Below, one piece after another: positions 47,676 through 61,134 of a DNA stretch of 64,000 nucleotides. Each line of letters begins with the position of its first letter. Position 1 is the stretch's first letter. This stretch comes from Nemania diffusa (lineage: Eukaryota; Ascomycota; Sordariomycetes; Xylariales; Xylariaceae): assembly GCA_038501195.1 (NCBI GenBank), contig JBBPUQ010000006.1, positions 310,001 through 374,000 of the forward strand. The letters run 5' to 3'. The translations under genes were made by a program, and so were the position numbers. The notes under the pieces are model-generated. The model ran no database searches. It had not been told where the DNA came from and saw only the letters and a list, made by a program, of their open reading frames with translations.

Positions 47676-48816
47676 TACGTATTATACGTACCGTTGCACT
47701 CAAGGGAAGGATGGCAACATTGCTTGGTAATACATATTTGGCTACCTGTTTCAGAGGATGATAATTATCGGACGAATGTGCCAAGTTTCCCGTGTAATCC
47801 TGCCTTCAAACTGCCGATCTTCTACTTAGCCCTAAAATAACAACTTAAATAGTAAAACTAACAAATAAAAAACCTTAAGCTCGATCTCGGGATATTAACT
47901 CGGATGACGGAGTTTCTGGCCTTCCCGCCACTAAATTTAGAATTTGCCCTCTAATACTGCGGACTTGAGCACGGCATTTTCAATACTGAGTAAATGTGAT
48001 GACGAAACTGGCAATTATATATCAGCGTTATGGTAGGCAGCAATCTTAGTTGGCTACAACATTCTAATACCGCAGGTTTAAACTTCCCGTCAGATACCTA
48101 CTGCAGCAGACGTCATCTGAACTCAAACTCCTTTTTCCGACCACATGCCAAAGTGAGTGCTACGAAGTTCTACGAATAGGCTATTCACCGCCTAGGAGTT
48201 GGTTGGTTCGCCAAAGTTAATTGGAGAATGATATATCAAGACGCACGTGAGCAGTGACAAATAGGAAACACTCCCCTCCCGTCCTTCCCCGTCCTTATAC
48301 AACAACGTTGAATAGTAGCTAGCAATATATTGCCAAGAAGCCTGATATTTTGCGATCTAATGTTACTTAGTCACGAACGCACGAAGTAGTATATTTATCG
48401 AAAACTATGTATCGACTTGGCGAGTTCAGAAAACTCTATCTGGATATTTTAACGTGGAGCATTCACGAGCAAACCTTAGTTGCAAAGACCTAGACTCTCT
48501 AAACTCGGGAGCTAAATGTAGCGTCTAGACGGTCGAGCATGGCAAATTTGTTAGTGCATCAAGAAAAGAAGCCTATGTTGTGTCTTGATTAAGTGCAAGC
48601 TTGTGTGAACCGACGATGTTAGCTAAAGTGGGTATGAGGTTCGAATCTGATTTAGTGCTTAGACAGCTACCTTGATGACATTTTCGCGCCTAGCTTGCCA
48701 CGTGCGGTTGTGTCAAGATCGGTTAGATAGCCGCGTGAGTGTCATGAGCCGCCCTAGTTTGCTAGTCATGTCCATGTCAGCCAGGCTGAACCCTACTGAG
48801 TATACAATTTGCGAAG

Positions 48817-48840
48817 CGGCGGCGGCGGCGGCGGGCGGCG
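48817..48840 (+). repeat. GGC microsatellite
   Basis: Eight near-perfect ggc units with one extra g, in otherwise AT-rich intergenic sequence. Confidence 0.85.
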
Positions 48841-48945
48841 CGATGGTAGGACTACATATTCCCTCTCCACTATTGATTGAATTTTTTTTCAACCCGGTTC
48901 CGTCCTACCGGTAAGACAATACCTAGATGGCGGGGCTGACTCGCG

Positions 48946-48960
48946 AAAAAAAAAAAAAAA
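48946..48960 (+). repeat. Poly-A run
   Basis: Fifteen consecutive A. No retroposon-like body or target-site duplication was noticed beside it. Confidence 0.9.
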
Positions 48961-49823
48961 GCTGCAGACTTGTCGTAAAATAAGCGTAGGGCCCGTTGGG
49001 CAGCTTCCGAGATGCATCCGAAATGCAGTTGTGGTGAGCTGAGTACGAGAAATATGTAGGCGTGCATACTACGTGTCAAGCCGTTGGTTGCTGGCATCGG
49101 AATTGGTCTTACTTGCAGCCCTATCTATGTACTGTAAGAATTAACCGAGAGCTGACTGATGTAAGGAATGGCCGGGTTTATGCTGTTTTGATTATTCAAT
49201 CCGCTCGATAAGCAGAACACGGCAATGGCGATATTCTATATAAATAAACGAAGCGAACAAGATAATGAGGCGGCAAGTCTAGATAGTGCATGCAAGTAGG
49301 TACTATTTTATACATAGGTATTGCAAACAGGTGGAGGTACAGAATAGCTAGCTGTCTGAAATACGTGGTATCGCTTTGAGACAAACGAACCAAAACCCCG
49401 TGCCAAGTACGGTCAGCGTGAACTCCCTCAGGGACACAATCTGCTATCTGAGCAGCGGGCAACGCATAGATACAGGGTAGGCTGCAGATGAGAGCGCGAA
49501 CCTATGTAATGTGTTGTACGCACATAGGTAAGTATGCATATGCAGGGATGCAGCAGCAATGGGGGCTCGTATTGAGGCAACATGTACCGATACAAAATCC
49601 CTCCAATGCTACCCTTATTGCGCGGGATGCATGCCTGACACTTGGTTACCGCGACAATGTCATCTCTCAGGTAGGTACTGTACAATCAAGAGAATCAATG
49701 ATACCTCCCGCTCTTGACGCTCGCTTGGACAAAAAAAGGTTGGCAAGTCCAAGAGACCTATAATAGGGGGTTGGTTGGCCGGTGGAAAAACCACCACACC
49801 TTAGGTATCTGCCTATTTGGCAT

Positions 49824-49854
49824 ATCTATCTATTTATCTATTTATCTATCTATC
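49824..49854 (+). repeat. Microsatellite tatc/tatt
   Basis: Interrupted array of tatc and tatt tetramers, intergenic. Confidence 0.85.
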
Positions 49855-52063
49855 ATCTGTAGATGGGTTAGATGATATGGCTTGGTATTTACTCTTCTTG
49901 CGCAAGAAGAACGTGATAAGAGCTGCAGTAGTAGAATATAGAGGCGCTTATACGCGATGGCTATTCCCTTTTCATATACGGATTATCCAGGAACACAGGT
50001 TATCTTCGGGCTCGGGATCGACGCAGTGTATTTTGGCTTGATCTGATTGGACTTGACGAGGACTTTTTGAGTGCTGATCTCGGCTTCCCCACTTTATAAT
50101 CCTCCGATCATCAGAAGTATAGTAGGTATGGTATTCTGTGCAATAGGTACTATACGTGTTTGTTGCTTTCTCGCTCTTCTCACCACATCCGTATCATCCG
50201 TGTCATCCGCGCCGTGCCTTATCTTTCGTCCATGACTGCAGAACCGGCAGGTTCCTCATTTTGCGGCCTGGGGACTCGGATGGAGGAATTCACCCGGAGC
50301 TGGAAGTCTCAGCCACTTTCAGGTCACAGCGGCACAATGTGGTAATGGGGGCACCTATATCGTACAGTACCGAAATGCGTGCGTGATATAGGTAGGCATG
50401 GGGCTAGGGGGGAAAGCCACCTGAGACGAAACCTTGGAAGAGGGGATTCTTTGCAAATATAGTACTGCGTAGATGGGTACTGTAGGTAGCGTAGCTACGC
50501 ATACAAGTAAATATGTGCCATGTTGGTGTTGGTTTACTGTACTCTGTATGTCGTCTGTATAGGTAATTAGTAGATAGATAGGCAGATATTACCTATCGCA
50601 ACAGATCCCTATCTAGGTGGCCGGTGTGGCTTGATAGGTAATTGTTTCTGGGATCGGAGCCCTCAATAGATAGGTATGCATAGAGCTGCTGCTTGTCCTA
50701 GCTGTGGACTTATTTACTGATATCTAGCCTACGTTTTCGTCATACTGTCGGGGAGAGCGTCGTGGCTTGCTAACTATCTTGACCCAGCTCTAGATAGCTA
50801 CTTACACTAGAGCCTCAGCTCGCCCTCTATCTACCTCACCAACAGTAGACTATTGACCGGATGCAGAGGGCTGGATTGGCCTCGATGCAGCACCTTTTCC
50901 TACGCACGGTAGGTAGTAGACTAAGTATGGTACATACCTACTCAGTAGGCTGCGGCGTGGTCGTCGCGAGCTACTGCGCTCTGTGCATCTCGCCAAGCTC
51001 GACGGCGAGCGTTCTAGCTCAACCGCAATACGAGGTACAGTACATGCAGTGCTGTCAGTTGTACCATGTAGTACTTAAGTAAGACTAGTACGTGCCGATC
51101 CGGCGCTATCTTCCGGTAGAGCAAGAATTTATACTTAATTCTTACCTAGCGTGGAAGAGAAGATGCTGTACCTGTAACTTGTAAGCGCTTGAGCTGGGAG
51201 CCGGCTACACGTACCTAGCGTAGGTACGCGACTTATACGCTGCTTTTCACGATATTTGCTTGCCTCTGGTTTCTAACGATATCTTCTGTGATAATAGACG
51301 GATTGTAAGTATGCATAGAGAGATGATTCTATGAAGAATACTATAATTAAAAAAGAATAGTCAAATCCCCTATACCTTTCTTTAGCAAAAATAGGTACTG
51401 TACATAAAGGCCTCTCTCCCTTCTCTCCATATAAGTACTTATCTCAGTGTGCTTTGATAGTACGCTAGAGCAGAGTAGGCAACGTGCAAATGAGACGAAA
51501 AATCCCTGTCCGATAAATACCACCATGTGCTAGACTGACTTAGACTGTACAGAATTGGTTAGGAGAGGCATTCTACCACTGCTGCCCTCTTTAGTTAGCA
51601 ACAAAGTTCAACGTCAATGCCTATTCTGTATTAGGTTTTGATACATGAGGCAGCTCCCCCTAACCTGGTCTAGAGTGGTCCAGGGGGGGTCCAGCTTCTG
51701 GGAAAAAAATCATTAATCGCCGCAATCCCTGTCAGTCGAAGCAGAGCTGGGCTCATGGTCCAAGAGTGAATTCAGGCCGTTGCGACCTAGACTTGTAGCC
51801 GGTTAAGCCCTTCTTGTGTCTGCATCTTTATTTGAGGGCTACTTTTCATCTGGTCGCTGCCACTGGAATAACATATCTTAGCCCTCTCCGTCTCAACACT
51901 TCATACATTTCAGTGTTTTTAATTCCCCCTCCAATCCCTTCACCCTATTGTAATTTGCCTAGTCATTGGCATTTTCACTTATACTATTTAGACACGAGAT
52001 ATACATTAGTTCTTTCACACGTTATTTCATTTCCCTTATAGTCTTGGGAAAGACAGCACCGCC

Positions 52064-53613
52064 ATGGAGCAAGATCAGGGTGGCAGCCGCCAGCCGGCGG
52101 GATCCCCTTCTTTTCTATCTAACAACGGGACGCCTCTTAGACCGGGAACACCTAATACCGATAGGAATCCCTTTGGGGACGATCGCATCGAACCGCAAGG
52201 AGCTCAACAGGCAGGCGGTCTCAACCCGTTCGCATCCCCTTCCGTATCGCGCCCTGCCTCTAGCTTTGGCAGTTCTAGTGCGCTTGGCGGAGTACCGAGA
52301 GGGCAGCGTTATTTTCATTCTCGAAGGGTAAAGAAAGATGAGGTCGAGAAGCCATGGCTGGCAAAAGTAGACCCAAAGGAAAAATGGGTCACTATCCTAC
52401 CTATCCTCGGTATACTTGTAGGACTGGGGATTTCCGGCTTCCTCATCTGGGATGGTATTCACAGTGTCGTCAAGCACAAGTACTGCATGGTTCTCGAGGA
52501 TAACTTCGAGTCTTTCAACACCGATGTATGGACCAAGGAAGTGCAAGTTGGCGGCTTCGGGTAAGTGGCATTGTCAGACTCCGAGCAGAAGGTGATATTC
52601 ATCTAACCCGACTTTTAGCAATGGCGAGTTTGAACAGACTACCAATACAGATGAAAACGTCTATATCCAGGATGGAAATCTATTCATCAAGCCCACCCTC
52701 CAGGATGCCGCTTTGATTAACAAGGATAATGTGATTAATCTTCTAGAGGATAAGACCTGTACCTCAACTGTCTACTCGGACTGTGTTGCTGCAACCAATA
52801 CAACGACCGGCAATGCAACCATTGTACCACCAACCCGCTCGGGACGTATTAACACCAAGAAGGGTGCCACCATCAAATACGGACGTGTTGAAGTAATTGC
52901 AAAGATGCCGCAGGGTGATTGGCTCTGGCCCGCTATTTGGATGTTGCCGGTCGAGGAAACTTACGGACCCTGGCCAGCTAGCGGAGAAATCGACATCTTG
53001 GAGAGTCGTGGAAATAACCGCTCATATGCGCAAGGAGGCAACAACATCGCATCATCTACTCTGCACTGGGGACCGGATACTGATAACGTAAGTTATACTA
53101 TATTGTCGTATAAGCCTAAGTGCATTGGGTACTAACAACTCACAGGATGCATGGTGGCGCACAAATGTCAAGCGCGAGGCTTCTCACACCACTTACTCGT
53201 CTGGCTTTAATACTTTCGGACTCGAGTGGTCTCAGAAATATCTATTCACCTATGTCAACTCTCGCCTACTACAAGTTTTGTATACGAACTTCGATGAGCC
53301 TCTCTGGGATCGCGGTGACTTCCCTGCCGCCAACAGCAACGGCACACGTCTAGTGGACCCTTGGTCGCAGACCGGGCGAGACAATACACCTTTTGACCAG
53401 AAATTCTACCTCATTCTCAATGTCGCAGTCGGAGGCACCAATGGATGGTTTGCGGATTCAAAGAGCGGCAAGCCTTGGCTCGATTCTAGCCCCAACGCTA
53501 AGAAGGATTTCTGGAACGCGCAAGATGTCTGGCTACCTACATGGAAGAGCCCGGCCATGCAAGTCAAGAAGGTTTCTATGTGGCAACAGTGCGACGGCAA
53601 TGAGGAGCTATAA
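52064..53613 (+). CDS. Membrane-anchored GH16 beta-glucanase-like enzyme
   Basis: Model join(52064..52560, 52619..53087, 53146..53613), 477 aa. A Ser/Pro/Gly-rich cytosolic tail of about 105 residues precedes one membrane span (about 108-129, WVTILPILGILVGLGISGFLIW broken at both ends), so the enzyme is a type II membrane protein with its catalytic domain outside or in the secretory lumen. The GH16 jelly roll runs from about 140 to the end: EDNFESFNTDVWTKEVQVGG, GNGEFEQTTN, the active site ASGEIDILES with E289, D291 and E294 in the ExDxxE pattern, then TLHWGP, FHTFGLEW-like FNTFGLEWS and a closing LNVAVGGTNGWF. The sequence style is that of laminarinase / beta-1,3-glucan-recognition GH16 members rather than the Kre6 type. 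It likely cuts or remodels beta-1,3-glucan in the fungal wall. Confidence 0.93.
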
Positions 53614-56600
53614 TGGATTATAGATATCTTTACCTGCTGTATTCACACAGGCTTTGCAGGGGGACATGGGCGTTTGTTTGATTCAGGATATCGCATGGGA
53701 GTAATGGGCTTGAGACAAATAGACGGGTTGCTAAGGAGTCTCCGGTTATCACACAAATTTTAGTACATAATGGCTGTACCTGCTTTGACAGGTTCGTTTC
53801 TAAAACATGTTTCTACGTAGCGATTCAGATAGATCGCGACAGTTTGCGAGACGCAATACATAATGACGTTGATACCCTTACCACTATTACTGCTTACGTT
53901 GCAAGTCTCGTCTGGAATTTCCGAATCAACTGTCTTGGACTTGACTATCCATTCAAGGCGCTCCTGATGCGCCCTACCCGTTGCCACGTTGCGGTGCTAT
54001 TGCCTATTTCGTCGTGACAGATTAAACAATCAGCCATGAATTGAAGATGGAAAAAGGTCTAGAACGCAGAAACCTAATGCCCTGGTTGAGGCTGATGAGT
54101 CAACATTGGTACGGTAGGCACCGGTTATCGTTTTCTATCAGCCCAGCTGTATGTGGTGTAAATTTAGATATATGCGGCTGAGGTAACGGTTTAGCACGCA
54201 TCGCATCACATCATCATCATCGTAGTGTACTGTACGTCACAACCAATAGCTTGGTAGGACGCAGCGCGTAGTTATGTTACCTGGTAGAAACGGATGATTA
54301 CGGCCGACTTTCAAGCCCATGCAGAGTTAAGAGGCGTGATAAGCTTATACAAACGGTATATAGGGACGAATAGCGTTGAAGCTACTCCCATCAGTCAGCA
54401 AAAGGTGGAATGATGGGGCACATCCAGGACTGCATATAATAAAACCCCCTTGACTATAACATAAAGACCTACTGCATACAATGCGAACATAAGTACGTAC
54501 GTGCAGAACAACAAGCCTCAAGCGTCTGTTCCCAGTATTTTATCAATAGATTTGTGGAGTGGTAGCGATAATCAATATTGTGGCTTAGCATTGTTATAGA
54601 GGCGATTGCCGTACAGTAGTAATTCTCATTGCATCTGCTACAGCTAATCTACCTAGGTCAGTAATGTGCATTCCTGTAACTCGTTGATTTTCCTCGGTGG
54701 GTGGTAACAGTAGATCGCATCGTATCGGTTACCTATAGTAATGTCGATATAGCTGACTGCATCATTCAATTAGAATATTACTTATTGATAAGATGCGTTG
54801 TACAGGTTGTGGTTGTGTATGTAAGTTCAGAATATGACCATAATGACGGCACCGATAGCTCATAGAACATATAGTCCCGGGATGATGATAAATGCTAGCA
54901 AGGAATGGAGTTATACATGGGTCGCTGAATAGGACCCCTTTCAACCCTGAATATCAAGAATTTGGTTAGCGCAATATTTCAACAGCTCATAGACAGCCTC
55001 AGACTTCGTGGAGATTTCCGCTTCAACCGTTTGCATTGCAAGAAACTATGTGAGTTAGGGCATTCCCGATTCATGGTACTGGGTCTCGATCCGCCCGTTT
55101 TGGCCGCCCGGCCCTTGCTGGAAATCTGGCCTTGATAGCGCAACGAACTTTTGTACCTGCACTAATATAGAAACCGACTTACACGTATGTCGTGGCAGTC
55201 CTGTCGTGCTAGTTAGCAGCCGATGGCAATAGCTTCATCGGTGCTCCGAGCCTTTACCAGGGCGGTACAAAATCCAGCATGCTAAGTACGCTTCTAGATT
55301 GAACAGGCATTTCGGGATTGGCTTGGAAAACTGAACAGGCTAGCTCGGGCAATATTGGATATCTTTTTCGGCCCCTGAATGCCTAACAGGAACTAGTGCC
55401 GTACTGTACTAGTACTATTCTGTACAGGTCAAGTCAGCTCCACATCAGAGGTAGTATACTAATCTAGTATCTGTACGCATGTATGTACATACAAAATAGT
55501 GTACCGCACCAGCGACAATAATGGGTTTTGTAGCGCCCGCGTTACCTGGTTCCTGACTGCCACTTTATTGTTGGCGTTTTTCGTTCCGATGTGGCGCCAA
55601 GAGAGTAATGTAGCCTAGACCGGCCGGCCTCAATGAATAGTAGACCAGGCGCGCTTTTTCGCTAAAGCAGGAGGTTCCAACTACCTAAGAATAACACTAC
55701 CTGGTAGCACTGAGAATGGTCATTCCACCACACTCCGCTACAAACACACACCACACTTGCAACCCCTTCAGTAGGGAGGCGAGAGCTATCACGGGCTGTC
55801 CCGTCGCAATGCTTCAGTTTTGACCCCTCCCGGAGCTTCGACCGTGTCGGGACATCTAAGAGAATCGATATAATGAATCTTAGATACATACCAAGACAAC
55901 TCGCTAGCAGGTGAGCGAGAGCCTGTCGGTTATACCACATCGCATCAATTAATTGAACGCGGACCGCTCCGGGTGTCCTACGCCAGTACACGGGACCTTT
56001 CGTTACCTTGTTACGTTTCACTCTGCTTGCTCATGTACCTAAGCATACGCCGCCTCATGATCAACCTGAATAATGTCCCTTTGAGGATCTTGGGATCAAA
56101 CGGACTATGGATGGTGGGATTCACACCGCTGTTGATAGACATTATAAAAAAATAAAAAAATACTACGCCGCGCCTAGTAGTGCCACGAGGCAATCTACCG
56201 ATCGATCGCCATGTTTTCTTCTGCCCACTCGCCACATACTTGTAGGTATCATATCTCACAGAGATAGGGAAGCCCTTTTATTATTAGACCTACCTATTTG
56301 CTGCCGCTGAGACGTCTTACCCCCACGCATCCAGCGTAAGTACATTTTCGGGCATCCCACGTCTATCTGTTTACCACATGTAGTTCTCTCCCAATCCCAT
56401 TCCTCCGAGACTAACAGTGGGTAAGTCAGAAGTACGGCGGTATGACATTGGTAGCTGGCAGAACTCTACAAGATAACATACGAGAAATATGAGTGAGCAA
56501 TGAGCCCTAGTGCTCATCCTATGTAACCTGTTGGCTCCTCAATCCTGAAGCTTCAACAATGTAGGTATCTGTAAACTTAGCATCGTTTCATTCAACTATA

Positions 56601-58294
56601 GTATACTCTACTATATGTCAGTGTGCCTCCGTACGACACAAAGTGGTAGGTAGATAAAATAAAACTGGGCTGGGTGGGTTCCTGTCACTGAGTAATATCT
56701 CCCCTTTACTTTGTGGTTTTTCACTAGATAGCTACCATGGATACCTACGATGAGTAGGATTGTCCGCTTGCACGCTCGCCGACCACCAGGCTCGACCTCG
56801 TTCGTTATTACACACTATTATATGTATATGCAGCCAATATTGTGGCTTGACGGTTCAGCTGAGGTGACTATGTATTCCGGTGTATCAGGTATGCGAAATC
56901 TCTTACTCAGTAGATAGAAAGAAGGTGACGAAGAGTTCAGTAGCGGCCGTCCAGCTGCTATTCAGTCGGCGTTCTAACTCAATAAGAAAAACACACTAGG
57001 TATCAGGACACGAATTTCACATGTCTTAAGGCTAGAATTACTGCCGTGCTACTGTAGAGAGGTGGACTCCCAGCTAGATGGAAACCAGTCAAGTTAGAGA
57101 TACCGTGATGTATGTATGTGTAGATAGGTACATAAGTAAGTGAGCAAAGGACATCATTACTCATTACTCACGTACATAAAATAGTTTTACTTTTTCTAGT
57201 TAGACGGAACCGGTACCGACCGAATTGTTTTTTTAAGTATATCCACCAGTTTATGTTAGCCAGGCACCCCTGCTCTCGATTCCCTGTCGGATTCTGCAGT
57301 TGATTGTAACCTTGTCCTTGCCCCTGTCAGCGATCTAGGTACTGTACTTCGAAGACCTTGCGCCCATCCTCGGCACCATCTCTACCCATGCTTATACGAC
57401 TTGACACTACTCAGCTTAGGTATACTGTACTGTACAGGTTTTCAAGAGGGAAAAAATTCATTGGGCGCTATAGACCGGAGACGTAAGTCTGGGACTCGAT
57501 ACTGTAGACCACATAATAATAGTCTGAGCAGAGAATCTGGCCCTGGAACATGCATGTACATACTGTAGTATTTTCTCTAGGCTCATCTAAAGCCACTTAA
57601 GAGGTCTCCATCTATCAGGTAGCTACTAATTCTTACCGCTCGCTTAATGTCAGCCACCTCGAGCATTCGTGACTACTCGTGCACTTTTTTCGTCCTTGTC
57701 ACTGGGAACCTAGAACCGCCTTATCATCGTCGGATCTGGTTTGAGAGGCCCAGCTGAGGCGCCGTTCCATTGCCTAGGCCTTCCCGGCAGCGTTCGTATT
57801 GCGCGCGATCTATGGTCTTAAGCTGCCTCCTACCTAGTACCACACACCTCAAATCCAACCCTCACCGGTCATCTTTTTTTCATTTTACTTTCCCGAAGGT
57901 TGCTTCGTGCTCTTCTACCCTCCTCATCTCATCAACTTTAGATTTCCCACGCGTTAACTGTATCGTGGTTGGACTCTCGCTTATAAGGATTTGGATTATT
58001 AACTCGAACATACCTAAACCTAACGTACCTATTCCTTCGTTGTTTGTAAGTACCTAAACTTTAATTCGCGACTGATTACGTTTACTTACATGTAGATTAG
58101 AATCTCTTATGGGCATATATTCCTCATGCTCCGGGCTCTTTAAAGTTTACTCTCGCCATAGATTTTAAACACCAGATCTTCGAGGGTGTCGCTGAGAGTG
58201 TCGTACTCGCAACCACAACGTCCTCGACGCTGGGCGGGCTGCCCCTTGTCTTTCTTATTTATAACTGCGTACTGCAGATTAATACACCATAATC
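53614..58294. other. 4.7-kb intergenic region
   Basis: No supported gene. Contains scattered taggta/tacctac words, gtactgtac words near 55400 and 57339-57440, and a long mostly pyrimidine-rich stretch at 57750-58260 that probably forms the leader of the glycosyltransferase mRNA. Confidence 0.45.
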
Positions 58295-61134
58295 ATGGGT
58301 TTCTCCAGCTATTTCAAGGCCAAGAAGCCTGAGCCGAACAAGAAACCGGCACCCAAGCCGCAGCCGACCGGCGATGCGATATTCTCGGAAAAAGGCACGG
58401 CTGCCCTCACGAGCCAGAATGTCTTCGAGCTGCAAGTGCCCACACCCAACTTCGGTTCCTCGAGAAACTCGCTCTCCGGTGGGAGCAGTTCCATGTTCCT
58501 CGATGATATCAAACATGAGGTCATGGTCAACTACCTGTATCAGCAGCAGTGCTCGCATCTATGGGTGGCCGACGGCTCTGGGGAGGTAGAAGGCGTTCTG
58601 CTGCGCAAGTCTCGAGGAAATTATATGGCATGCCCTCCCAGGCTGGCCAGCTCGGTCTTTGCCAATGCCTGTGCTACACTTAATGTTCAGGTATGCCGTG
58701 ACGTCTAGAATGGCTGCGTCGTTCACCGACTGACTTTTCCCGTAGTGCGCGATGACGGTCAACTCCCGCGTCATCAAGACCTTCCTGAACTGGTCGCCAG
58801 ATGCCGTAGACGTGCCTTTGATGAACGGCCTCCGAGTTCAGATCCTCCCGACCATGGACGACCTGCCCAGGGCGCGAAAGCACCAATTTGCCGCCTTCGT
58901 GGCATCGGAGGCCCTCCTGGTTGTATGGGACGACGATGCGCTTCACCTGGTCCAGCGCGCCCAGGCTATCGAGTCGGAGCTGATGGAGCTGGTCTGGCAG
59001 ACCGGCGAGGAGGACGAGGAGGAAAGTGAGAAGAAACAGAACATCATGTTCGGAGAGGCGGAGATCGACGAAGAGAGTGGCCAGATCATACCCGAGAAAC
59101 GCCCTGTTCACATGCAGAACACCTACCTCGTGTCCATCGTCCTCGTCCTCATCACCACCACGCTGGGCGCGGCCGCACGCCAGCTCGCCATCGAAGTGTC
59201 CACCGACGGCAGCTATACCCGCCTTGCTTTAGTCGTTTTGGCCCCCGTCCAGATCTTCTTCACCCTCTTCTTCGCCCAGGTTATCGTTGGTTGTCTAGCC
59301 CAGATATTCGGTCCCATTCGACAGCTCACCATGAACTCCAAGTTCTATTCGGCCAAGCCACCCCCGAGGCTGCAGTCCACGATCCTACCGCATATCACGG
59401 TGCAGTGCCCTGTGTACAAGGAGGGCCTCGGCGCTGTCATTGTGCCTACTGTTCGATCTCTAAAGCAAGCTATCAGCACCTACGAACTGCAAGGTGGCTC
59501 GGCCAACGTCTTCATTAACGACGACGGTCTTCAGTTAATTAGCGAGGAGGAGAGACGCGCTCGTATCGAGTTCTATGCTGACCATTCCATTGGTTGGGTT
59601 GCTCGTCCCAAGCACGGAGAGAACGGCTTTTTACGTCGCGGCAAGTTCAAGAAGGCTTCCAACATGAACTTCGCCCTGATGATCTCGTGCAAGGTAGAGG
59701 AGAAACTCACTCACTACAACCGTGGTCCCGAGTGGTCTCAGGCAGATGAGGCTTTGGCTTACGAGAAAGCGCTCAAGGAGGTCCTCGAGGAGGACGGAAG
59801 AGCTTGGGCCGACGGCAACATTCGTGTTGGTGACTACATTCTCATCAGTAAGCGACTAATCACCCTTTTGAAACGGCATACATGTGGAATATATACTAAT
59901 ATTTACCCCAGTTGATTCTGATACCCGTGTCCCCTCTGACTGTCTGCTGGATGCCGTCTCCGAGATGGAGCAGTCCCCGGATGTCGGCATCATGCAGTTC
60001 TCGTCCGGCGTCATGCAGGTCGTCCACACGTACTTCGAGAACGGCATTACTTTCTTCACTAACCTCATCTACACTGCTATTCGATATACTGTCTCTAACG
60101 GCGACGTGGCTCCCTTCGTTGGCCACAACGCGATTCTGCGATGGAGCGCCATCCAACAGGTCTCGTACGAGGACGAGGACGGATACGAAAAATTCTGGTC
60201 CGAGTCTCACGTGTCCGAGGATTTCGATATGTCTCTACGTCTGCAGTGCAACGGATACATCATTCGCTTGGCCGCGTGGGCGGGCGACGGCTTCAAGGAG
60301 GGTGTGTCGCTGACGGTGTACGACGAGTTGGCTCGATGGGAGAAGTACGCATACGGCTGTAACGAACTGCTCTTCCACCCCATCCGCATGTGGCTGTGGA
60401 AGGGTCCCTTCACGCCTCTTTTCCGCCGCTTCTTGTTCTCCAACATCCGCTTCACCTCCAAGATCACCGTCATCTCGTACATCGGCACATACTACGCCAT
60501 CGGCGCCGCTTGGATCCTCACGTCGGTCAACTACTTCGCCATCGGCTGGTTCAACGGATACCTAGACAAGTACTATATCGACTCGTGGCAGGTCTGGTTC
60601 TCTATTATCATCGTCTTCAACGGTCTCGGAAACGTCGCCCTCGCCATCATGCGGTACCGTGTGGGCGAAAGGGGTCTGTTGTATGCTATTTACGAAAACT
60701 TCAAGTGGACGTTCCTCCTCGCCATCTTCTTGGGTGGTCTCTCTCTGCACGTCAGTCAGGCGATTCTCGCCCACATGTTCGAGATCAACATGACCTGGGG
60801 TGCCACGTCCAAGGAGGCCGAGTTCTCGAACTTCTTCATCGAAGTGCCTAAAGTTCTCAAGAGTGTAAGTCAAGCTCACATGCCCATGCCCATCCCCTCG
60901 GCGAATGTGCGCGAAACAAGGCTGGTACTAACTTACATGTTATAGTTCAAATACTCGATCGCCTTCTCCCTATTTTTCATCACCGCCATCATCATCCTGG
61001 CTGTTGCCCCCTTCGTGCCTATAGACTGGCGCATCAAGGATTTCGTGGCTATTCTCCCCATGGCAACCGTGGCGACGAGCCATCTCTTGCTTCCCATCGC
61101 CCTGAACCCCGCTCTCATGACCTTCTCCTGGTAA
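58295..61134 (+). CDS. GT2 family processive glycosyltransferase
   Basis: Model join(58295..58690, 58746..59847, 59912..60864, 60946..61134), 879 aa. It is an integral membrane polymerase-type GT2, probably making or extending a surface polysaccharide. Residues 1-255 are cytosolic, with a basic/proline-rich start and an acidic patch EEDEEESEKK (about 220-230). Two membrane spans follow (about 258-275 and 288-313). The GT-A catalytic domain shows TVQCPVYKEGLGAVI, NDDG at 390-393, the metal site DSD at 501-503, EDFD at 602-605 and LARWEKYAYG with R641-W642 in the place of QxxRW. At least five C-terminal spans complete a chitin/hyaluronan-synthase-like plan. The order fits the fungal GT2 group that includes the hyphal-growth proteins ZtGT2/FgGT2; I cannot confirm orthology without a search. 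The polymer is unknown. Confidence 0.9.

Larger units (their letters stand above)
43641..52063. other. 8.4-kb gene-poor region
   Basis: The longest gapless gene desert in the window. 43.7-45.4 kb is ordinary; 45.4-48.6 kb is AT-rich and carries degenerate repeat copies (listed separately); 48.8-51.5 kb is studded with microsatellites and with ggtactgta and taggta words. Open frames throughout are short, lack domains and do not join. The last 400 bp are pyrimidine-rich and presumably include the leader of the GH16 gene. Confidence 0.5.

Noticed and set aside
48615..48655. A tRNA-like pair: tagctaaagtgg resembling box A and ggttcgaatct resembling box B.
   Set aside because: The two boxes are only about 15 nt apart and no acceptor stem or anticodon arm can be drawn, so it is not a tRNA. 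A SINE fragment is possible but unsupported.
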